The notes below the pieces were generated by a model. The model had not been told where the DNA came from. It did no database searches and saw only the letters and a program-made list of their open reading frames with translations. A stretch of 28,234 nt of DNA from positions 1 through 28,234 of the forward strand of contig CAJTZR010000009.1 in the NCBI GenBank assembly GCA_910584035.1, given 5' to 3'. The position numbers and the translations under genes were made by a program. Origin of the DNA: an uncultured Christensenella sp. GTDB taxonomy: Bacteria > Bacillota > Clostridia > Christensenellales > UBA3700. This document shows, one piece after another, positions 23,144 through 28,234 of this stretch (its first letter is position 1; every line of letters starts with the position of its first letter).

Positions 23144-23181
23144 ATATACTATATTATACATTGCATAGTATATCTTGTCAA
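23144..23181 (-). promoter_or_regulatory. PadR operon promoter with operator
   Basis: Minus-strand TTGACA (23181-23176) and TATAAT (23158-23153) are 17 bp apart. ATATACTA (23144-23151) and TAGTATAT (23166-23173) form a perfect 8-bp inverted repeat across 14 bp that covers the -10 and the spacer. PadR regulators of this group are known to bind ATACT/AGTAT-type inverted repeats, so autorepression is likely. Confidence 0.85.
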
Positions 23182-23451
23182 CTACTTTACTAAAAAAAGC
23201 AAAAAATTTTTACTTAAAAAGTTGCATTTATCTTATTTAATAAATTTATATTTAATATTAAATCAAGCCCTTATTTAATATTAAAAATTAAATATATTTA
23301 TATAGCTTAATAAATATTTAACTTTATCTTTATTTATTAACTTTCAATTTTAACATTGCTATAATTAAAATAGAATATTTATGACCATTTAATTAAAAAA
23401 AGCATTGCTTTATTAAAAGCAACGCTTTAATTACATAATGTTAAAATTGAC
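23182..23451. other. Gene-free spacer
   Basis: Very AT-rich, with runs such as TTTAATATTAAA and TATATTTA. Apart from the TetR terminator at its right end nothing was recognised. Confidence 0.5.
23394..23428 (-). terminator. Terminator of the TetR gene
   Basis: AAAGCATTGCTT (23399-23410) and AAGCAACGCTTT (23417-23428) pair at 11 of 12 positions around a 6-nt loop. A run of seven T follows on the minus strand, 24 nt past the TetR stop. Confidence 0.85.
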
Positions 23452-23967
23452 TTAACTATATATTGCATTTACAATTACTTCCGCCAGTTTCCATTCATTC
23501 TCTTGGCAATCGTTATCTAACCATTGCATAGAAATATTAAAAAGCATACCAGCGTATAAATAAGGGGTATACGCATTTAATGATGGATGTTCCTTATCAA
23601 ACAATTTAACAAAGTTTTTATTTAAATAATCTAGATAAAGACTTTCCAATCTTGCTTTTCTGATTAATTTAAATTTTCCCATATTTTCTTTAAACATTTT
23701 CAAAATATCAAATACCATTTGTACATAATCCTCTCTGCAACGAGGTAAAAACCTTTGCATACTTGCAAACTCAACTGCACCGTGCTTAAAATAATATAGT
23801 ACAATATCTTCTTTACATTTAAAATATCTATAAAAAGTAGCCCTACCAACACCCGCTTTTTTTGCTATATCTGTAATCGTGATTTGGCTATAATCATACT
23901 CCCTCATTAATTTAAACAATGCCGTAACAATATAATGTTGCGTATATTCCTCTTGAGTAAATTCCAT
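23452..23967 (-). CDS. TetR family transcriptional regulator
   Basis: The product has a TetR-type helix-turn-helix (ITITDIAKKAGVGRATFYRYF near residues 27-47) followed by a helical ligand domain (LRKARLESLYLDYLNKNF and later helices). ATG 23967 (MEFTQEE) was preferred because it gives a normal TetR N terminus; a start at 24006 would add an atypical Cys-rich extension. The upstream ribosome site is weak (GTGGGG). It is divergent from a membrane protein gene with overlapping promoters, so it probably represses that gene and itself. Confidence 0.9.
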   Translation of the reverse strand: MEFTQEEYTQHYIVTALFKLMREYDYSQITITDIAKKAGVGRATFYRYFKCKEDIVLYYFKHGAVEFASMQRFLPRCREDYVQMVFDILKMFKENMGKFKLIRKARLESLYLDYLNKNFVKLFDKEHPSLNAYTPYLYAGMLFNISMQWLDNDCQENEWKLAEVIVNAIYS

Positions 23968-24041
23968 TATACAAAACCCCACTTTTTGTATCATTTGGCA
24001 ATACATATCAAACTAATATGTCTAACAACTAATTTTTTCAC

Positions 24042-24094
24042 TTGATTTTACTTGCCATATATATTATGATACACTTGTCTCAAGGATTTGTCAA
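24042..24094. promoter_or_regulatory. Overlapping divergent promoters (TetR and membrane protein)
   Basis: Plus strand: TTGATT (24042-24047), 17 bp, TATGAT (24065-24070). Minus strand: TTGACA (24094-24089), 17 bp, TATCAT (24071-24066). The two -10 boxes occupy almost the same bases, so the promoters exclude each other, and a TetR dimer here would block both. Confidence 0.65.
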
Positions 24095-24133
24095 TAGTCC
24101 ATAAGACAATTAAATTTTGGAGGATAAATTTTT

Positions 24134-24670
24134 ATGCTAGAAAAAGATTTTATGTCATACGAATATATGACAAAACAAGTAAATGCGAAAGAACAAACTC
24201 GTACTATTGATATGTATGAGGCTTTTGGTTGGGAAGCAACATCTACAACCACACCATCAATTGGAAATGTAACAATCTCATTTAGACGTAACAGAAAGCA
24301 ACTTCACAAAACTGAACTTAAAAAGCTTGAACGACAAGCAGAAGAAATTAACAGAAATATCAATCAGTTAAACAATTCAAAGACTATGGCAGCAAACATT
24401 TTTGCTTATAGTTTTGGAATAATTGCCACTTTGATTTTAGGTGGTGGAATGAGTATGGTAATGACTATCCAAAACAATTTACCTGTAATGATTGGTGGAA
24501 TAATACTTGGAATAATTGGTATATGTTTATGCAGTCTTAACTATTTATTTTACAAAAAGATTGTGAATGGAAAAACAAAACAAGCTTTACCTCTTATTGA
24601 TGAAGCAGAGGAAAAACTTGCTGACACTTTGGAAAAAGGATATGACTTGTTGCAAACAACTGAGCTTTAA
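24134..24670 (+). CDS. Conserved membrane protein of unknown function, TetR-linked
   Basis: The 178-residue product has an N-terminal soluble part with MTKQVNAKEQTRTIDMYEAF and VTISFRRNRK, a coiled-coil-like segment ELKKLERQAEEINRNINQLN (about 59-80), two helices (about 88-111 and 115-138), and a C-terminal amphipathic helix. This plan matches a clostridial family I have seen only as hypothetical. GGAGG lies 10 nt before the first ATG; the in-frame ATG at 24152 (MSYEYM) cannot be excluded as start. Its promoter overlaps that of the divergent TetR gene, so it is the probable target of that regulator. Confidence 0.7.
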   Translation: MLEKDFMSYEYMTKQVNAKEQTRTIDMYEAFGWEATSTTTPSIGNVTISFRRNRKQLHKTELKKLERQAEEINRNINQLNNSKTMAANIFAYSFGIIATLILGGGMSMVMTIQNNLPVMIGGIILGIIGICLCSLNYLFYKKIVNGKTKQALPLIDEAEEKLADTLEKGYDLLQTTEL

Positions 24671-24682
24671 TTTATAAAGGTT

Positions 24683-24711
24683 GTAACTGCTCCAAATCTT
24701 TGAGCAGTTAC
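24683..24711 (+). terminator. Strong hairpin without a T-run
   Basis: GTAACTGCTC (24683-24692) and GAGCAGTTAC (24702-24711) are perfect 10-bp arms with a 9-nt loop. Outer bases AAAGGT and ACCTTT may extend the stem across an internal loop. No T-run follows, so it may be a processing or pausing structure rather than a classical terminator. It is followed at once by repeat A. Confidence 0.55.
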
Positions 24712-24712
24712 A

Positions 24713-24740
24713 AAAACCTTTTGAAAATCGGTATTATTTA
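24713..24740 (-). repeat. Dispersed repeat A, copy 4
   Basis: The plus strand reads AAAACCTTTTGAAAATCGGT then ATTATT. The centre differs from other copies by two bases. It lies between two plus-strand genes. Confidence 0.6.
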
Positions 24741-24780
24741 AAAAAAATATATTTAATACAACTATTTTAAACTTAAAATT

Positions 24781-25455
24781 ATGAAAATAAAAGAAGCAAT
24801 AATTAAAACTAAAAACAAACTCAAAAACGATTACACATTTAAAACATTTCTTTTTGCAAGCTTTTCGTTTTTTGCTACACTAATATTTTCTGTTTACAAC
24901 TTATATTTAGGTATAGCATATAAAGCAAGTTGGAACATAAGTATTACAATATACTATTTATTACTAATGGCAATTAGAGCTGATATATTTTATAATGAAA
25001 AAAAATTATATAAAAGTGACCTTGCAGAAGATATTAAACTTACAAAACATAAGGCAATTTACCTAAAACAAGGCTTTATGTTGTTTTTAATTGATTTGAT
25101 TTTAATTGTACCCATTACTATAATGACATTAGGTAAAAAATCAATTAATTACTCAACTATCCCAGCTATCGCAACTTCCGCTTATACAACTTGTAAGATA
25201 GTACTTGCAATAATAAATTTTACAAAAGTAAAAAAGCTAAATAATTTAGGAATAAAAATGTTTCGCAACATAAATTTAAAAGATTCACTTGTTGCACTAC
25301 TAACTTTACAATATATTTTACTTATGACTTTTGGTAACGGTATTGAGGGTTCCTCATTAATATTATGTTCAATAACTTCATTTGCGGTATGGCTTATATT
25401 AATCACTATTTCAATAACCACAATCTGCAATGCAATACAATTAAGAAAAAAATAA
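24781..25455 (+). CDS. Conserved integral membrane protein of unknown function
   Basis: The 224-residue product has about six hydrophobic segments (about 22-42, 50-66, 97-120, 127-147, 170-185, 194-217). An early motif DYTFKTFLFASFSF, then SITIYYLLLMAIRA and a middle IPAIATSAYTTCKI, match a family of small membrane proteins that I know only as hypothetical in clostridia. The ATG has no clear ribosome site (upstream is TTAAACTTAAAATT), so translation may be weak or the start may be misplaced. It follows the TetR-linked gene by 110 nt containing a hairpin and repeat A. Confidence 0.65.
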   Translation: MKIKEAIIKTKNKLKNDYTFKTFLFASFSFFATLIFSVYNLYLGIAYKASWNISITIYYLLLMAIRADIFYNEKKLYKSDLAEDIKLTKHKAIYLKQGFMLFLIDLILIVPITIMTLGKKSINYSTIPAIATSAYTTCKIVLAIINFTKVKKLNNLGIKMFRNINLKDSLVALLTLQYILLMTFGNGIEGSSLILCSITSFAVWLILITISITTICNAIQLRKK

Positions 25456-25480
25456 CCTCGCAAAATTTGTGAGGTTATTT
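25450..25480. terminator. Bidirectional terminator
   Basis: AAATAACCTC (25450-25459) and GAGGTTATTT (25471-25480) pair, with further pairing possible into the loop. It separates the converging membrane protein and esterase genes. Confidence 0.8.
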
Positions 25481-25491
25481 ACAATGACAAA

Positions 25492-26352
25492 TTATAATTT
25501 TTGGCTAAAAAGCCATTGCCATAGTTCTTTTTCGCAATAAACTAAAGGGGTGATATCGTGTAATGGCTCGTCAAATTCAATAAATTCAATATTTGTTGCA
25601 CCCAAAGATTTTAGTTTTTCTACTACTTTTTTTGAACATTCAAAGTCTACAGCATTGTCATTACGGCTATGGAAAAACTTCATTGGCTTATCTACAATAT
25701 TTTCCAAGTTTTTAAGTTTCATTTCGTCTACCCCTTTAAGGTAGTACCAACCGCATAACGGAATAATTCCAGCATATTTTTCTGGGTGTTGAGTGGCTTG
25801 CCAAACTGTGCCTTGACCGCCCATTGACATACCAGTAAGATAGACTCTTGCTTTATCTATCGGATAATTTTCTAGTAACAAGTCCAAACATTCGTTATAT
25901 AGTTTATCCATACCGCCTTTTCCAGTAAGAATACCAGTATCTGTCCAATCATAATTTTTTACGCCTTGTGGCATAAATACAAAACACTCCTCTGGTGCAT
26001 TTTGTGCTACGCCGTCAATTAACGAGCGATACATATGACTGCTATTATTACTACCAAAATCACCTAGTCCGTGCAAAAATATTACTAATGGATAAACTTT
26101 ATTTTCCTCAATATTTGGAGACTTAAATCTAAAACAAAATGCTTCATCACCATTTTTATAAATATATCCCTTATAGTCTTTAGCTTCTGCATACATTCTT
26201 TTATCTTTAATTTTGGTAAATTCCCTAGTATCCTCACTAATGCCTTGCGGTGCAGCTTTAAACGGCGTACAACCAATCAACATTGTTGACGATATTACTA
26301 TTAAAGCAACAACTACCACCAATAAAAGTTTAAATTTAGACAATCTTTTCAT
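25492..26352 (-). CDS. Lipoprotein alpha/beta-hydrolase (esterase/peptidase type)
   Basis: The 286-residue product has a lipoprotein signal (VVVVALIVISSTMLIGC, lipid-attached Cys28) and an alpha/beta hydrolase fold. The nucleophile is Ser176 in GMSMGG, the acid is probably Asp232 in HSRNDNAV, and the base is His265 in EPLHDI. VIFLHGLGD near 90-98 is the oxyanion-side motif. It resembles the prolyl-oligopeptidase/PHB-depolymerase-like esterases attached to the outer face of the membrane; substrate unknown, perhaps an acylated polysaccharide or feruloyl ester. ATG 26352 was chosen because GAGAGGG lies just upstream; the longer frame to 26376 is not supported and would run into repeat A. Confidence 0.88.
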   Translation of the reverse strand: MKRLSKFKLLLVVVVALIVISSTMLIGCTPFKAAPQGISEDTREFTKIKDKRMYAEAKDYKGYIYKNGDEAFCFRFKSPNIEENKVYPLVIFLHGLGDFGSNNSSHMYRSLIDGVAQNAPEECFVFMPQGVKNYDWTDTGILTGKGGMDKLYNECLDLLLENYPIDKARVYLTGMSMGGQGTVWQATQHPEKYAGIIPLCGWYYLKGVDEMKLKNLENIVDKPMKFFHSRNDNAVDFECSKKVVEKLKSLGATNIEFIEFDEPLHDITPLVYCEKELWQWLFSQKL

Positions 26353-26363
26353 ATTTCCCTCTC

Positions 26364-26392
26364 TAAAACCCATCAAAAATCGGTACTAAATT
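26364..26392 (-). repeat. Dispersed repeat A, copy 5
   Basis: The plus strand reads TAAAACCCATCAAAAATCGG followed by TACTAAATT, with the outer bases overlapping the stop codon of the pentapeptide gene. Like copy 3, it sits exactly at a gene end. Confidence 0.7.
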
Positions 26393-26969
26393 ATTTTTCT
26401 ATAACAATATTAAAATATTTAAGCAAATTTACTGCTTCAGGATAAGAAAATTTTGCTCCCTTAGTGTTGTTTTTCATTATGTCAATATTGTACCCTTTAG
26501 CTCCTCTAAAATCTGCTTTTGAAATGTTACATTCTATAAAGTCTGTAATTTTTAAATCGCAGTTTTTAAAGCTACTTTCGGATAAATCACACCTTGCAAA
26601 AGTACTATCAACAATGGAGGAATTGTTAAAATCAAATTTTTTAAAGTTAAGTCTGTCAAATTGATTATACTTTAAATAGCAATTTTTAAGCTTACCTATT
26701 GGAAAAGATATGCTCCCCTTTTGTAACTCGTGCCATTTTACCCCAATAATAGTACAACTATCAAATTCTGCGAATAATACATTTACATTTTTCGTCCCAA
26801 GTTCCACAAAAGTACAACCAATAAATTTGCAATCAGTAAATATACAATTTATAATATTACATTCATTAAATTTGCAATTTTTAAATACGCAATCTTCAAA
26901 TTCTAAATCAAACAAATTTACTTGTTCATATACTTTGTTTTCATACTCTATTCCGCTAAAATTTTTCAT
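26391..26969 (-). CDS. Pentapeptide-repeat protein, Qnr-like
   Basis: The 192-residue product is built of pentapeptide-type repeats of the A(D/N)LxX kind, with recurrent FxxCxF steps (FEDCVFKNCKFNECNI at about 24-39 and CDLSESSFKNCDL near 127-139). The final part, YNIDIMKNNTKGAKFSYPEA then VNLLKYFNIVI, matches the C-terminal capping region of Qnr-type proteins, which mimic DNA and protect gyrase. Length is close to that of Qnr (about 215). A gyrase-protecting role, and any fluoroquinolone effect, is an inference from this resemblance. GGTGG precedes the ATG. It lies upstream of the esterase gene, in the same direction. Confidence 0.72.
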   Translation of the reverse strand: MKNFSGIEYENKVYEQVNLFDLEFEDCVFKNCKFNECNIINCIFTDCKFIGCTFVELGTKNVNVLFAEFDSCTIIGVKWHELQKGSISFPIGKLKNCYLKYNQFDRLNFKKFDFNNSSIVDSTFARCDLSESSFKNCDLKITDFIECNISKADFRGAKGYNIDIMKNNTKGAKFSYPEAVNLLKYFNIVIEK

Positions 26970-27173
26970 TATCCACCAAAAAAATTGTAAAATTTAAAAC
27001 ATTTTTGTAATATCATACATAATATATAAAGTGCTATTGCCTTTACATATTTATTTTACAATAAATAAAGCTTAAAAGCAACACTATATTAAAAAAGAAT
27101 TTAAAAGTTGTTTATAATTTTAAAATAAAATTTAGTGGAAACTGCAAAATTTTAACTATTTTACAACTTATTC

Positions 27174-27201
27174 ACATAAAAAAGTTATTTATCATAATAT
27201 A
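27174..27201 (+). promoter_or_regulatory. Possible sigma-K type mother-cell promoter
   Basis: AC at 27174-27175 and CATAATATA at 27193-27201 are 17 bp apart, the AC-N17-CATAnnnTA layout used by sigma-K. The match is short and could arise by chance in AT-rich DNA. Confidence 0.35.
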
Positions 27202-27227
27202 TTATGACTATATAGGAGGTGAAAACA

Positions 27228-27896
27228 ATGTCTTTTTCAAATAATTGTAAACCAGAAAAAATGCCAGGTCCTATCGTAGGCAATCCATTAAATGGTCTTA
27301 CCGATAGAGCCTCTATTCAAGTGCAAAAAATATTTGATGCTTGTATGAAGCAAGAAACTTTGACTGAAGAGCAAATTGTTGTAAGCAACTTACAACCTGC
27401 AACTTTTGTTCGTCCGTTGACTTTCGTTAGTGCAAAAAGTACAACAGATATATCTGTTAATAACTTAAACATTATTGATGTTCCAGACAGCAAATGTTGC
27501 TCTCGTGTTACAGCAAATGTTGCAATTCCATTAACAGTTGTTATGTTAGATGCTAATGGCACACAAGTAGTTGGCACAAGTGAAATTACTATCCCTAAGG
27601 ATATTTTAATGTGCTTAACTCAAGGTTCTGTAACACCAAGCAGAATAGTGGCTGAAGCTTATGTAATATCCCCTAACGGCAGATATATCCCAAGCGAAGG
27701 CGACACTGCAACTTTTGCTATTACTGCTTGCGTAACTACTATTATGAAAGTTATAATGGATGTACAACTTCTTGTTCCTACATACGGATATACTTATATC
27801 CCACCTTGCCAAGAGTACAGCCAAGATGTTTGCGATGGTATGTTTGATTTACCTTTGTACCCACGTGAGTGTGGCAAAGATAACTGCAATATGTAG
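27228..27896 (+). CDS. Conserved Cys-rich protein, possible spore coat or envelope protein
   Basis: The 222-residue product begins with NCKPEKMPGPIVGNPLNGL, has a strand-rich middle (PDSKCCSRVTANVAIPLTVV and RIVAEAYVISPNGRYI) and ends with LLVPTYGYTYIPPCQEY and PLYPRECGKDNCNM. The plan is one I have met only as hypothetical in clostridia. A relation to SPOCS-type (DUF3794) spore coat domains is possible from the IPV/VxYxDxNG-like pattern, but uncertain. A start at 27228 is supported by GGAGGTG 6 nt upstream. The possible sigma-K promoter before it would fit a spore coat protein. No signal peptide. A strong terminator follows. Confidence 0.6.
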   Translation: MSFSNNCKPEKMPGPIVGNPLNGLTDRASIQVQKIFDACMKQETLTEEQIVVSNLQPATFVRPLTFVSAKSTTDISVNNLNIIDVPDSKCCSRVTANVAIPLTVVMLDANGTQVVGTSEITIPKDILMCLTQGSVTPSRIVAEAYVISPNGRYIPSEGDTATFAITACVTTIMKVIMDVQLLVPTYGYTYIPPCQEYSQDVCDGMFDLPLYPRECGKDNCNM

Positions 27897-27915
27897 TAAC
27901 AAACTGAAAAAAATT

Positions 27916-27951
27916 ATATTCCACTCACTACCTGTGAGTGGAATATTCTTT
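27916..27951 (+). terminator. Terminator of the Cys-rich protein gene
   Basis: ATATTCCACTCAC (27916-27928) and GTGAGTGGAATAT (27934-27946) are perfect 13-bp arms around TACCT, followed by TCTTTAAA. Confidence 0.9.
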
Positions 27952-28234
27952 AAAATTGAAATCTCAATATCTTTTAAATTATAATGACACATTTATAAAT
28001 ATTTTTCCTACTTATAACAATAGATAATCGTTTTACAAGAAAACTGATATTGACGATTACTTTTATTAACCATTTGTATGATTAATGTTCTTATAAATAT
28101 ATACTAATTTTTTATTATAAGAATATTATTTTTCCCCTTCATATAAAATTACCATCTTATATTCTCTATTTGTTTATCTATTTTGAAAATAAACTTTCTT
28201 TTTACTTTTATACATAATTCCAACAATGTTTTAT
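27952..28234. other. AT-rich end of the window
   Basis: No gene, repeat or structured element was recognised in the last 283 nt. Confidence 0.5.

Overview
The window is AT-rich, standard-code DNA (TGA and TAA both act as stops) from a strictly anaerobic, low-GC Firmicute of the Clostridia type. This is inferred from gene content: a rubrerythrin and flavodiiron oxygen-detoxification pair, DUF4364, a TIGR03905-type TSCPD protein, the short PyrE with a CPLC tail, a PadR/DUF1700/DUF4097 operon and an EFR1-type flavodoxin-ferredoxin. An uncultured gut clostridium fits, but the species cannot be read from the sequence. Promoters are mostly TTGACA-17-TATAAT and ribosome sites are mostly GGAGG-like. 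No rRNA, tRNA, CRISPR array, transposase or phage gene was seen.

Layout. 0.4-1.5 kb (+): an HPr-like protein without the phosphorylatable His, a DUF4364 protein and a TSCPD protein. 2.1-4.9 kb (-): a decayed PrcB-like lipoprotein gene, a HIT hydrolase, pyrE, an ABC ATPase and a membrane protein. 5.1-7.7 kb (-): a large ABC ATPase-permease fusion, divergent from an AGCS sodium/amino-acid symporter (8.0-9.5 kb). 9.9-11.6 kb (+): rubrerythrin and flavodiiron protein, one operon with its own promoter and terminator. 11.8-12.1 kb: repeat-rich gene-free DNA. 12.1-13.0 kb: a SLOG/DUF1273-like protein divergent from an XRE regulator, with palindromes between. 13.2-14.9 kb (-): a small conserved protein, an unknown two-helix membrane protein and a TfoX-N protein. 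15.4-18.5 kb (-): three tandem paralogues of a four-helix membrane protein of unknown function, the most interesting coding block here. 18.5-21.1 kb (-): EFR1 protein and MATE exporter, separated by a degenerate tandem repeat. 21.3-23.1 kb (-): PadR/DUF1700/DUF4097 operon with a clear operator in its promoter. 23.5-25.5 kb: TetR regulator divergent from two membrane proteins. 25.5-27.0 kb (-): lipoprotein esterase and a Qnr-like pentapeptide-repeat protein. 27.2-27.9 kb (+): a Cys-rich conserved protein behind a possible mother-cell (sigma-K) promoter.

The non-coding DNA is unusually structured. At least two dispersed repeat families recur between unrelated genes: a 30-bp imperfect palindrome with five copies, and a 44-70-bp element at three loci. 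There are also two local tandem arrays and a duplicated hairpin. No complete defence or secretion system is evident. The best candidates for something undescribed are the three-paralogue membrane operon, the dispersed palindrome family and the XRE/SLOG pair.
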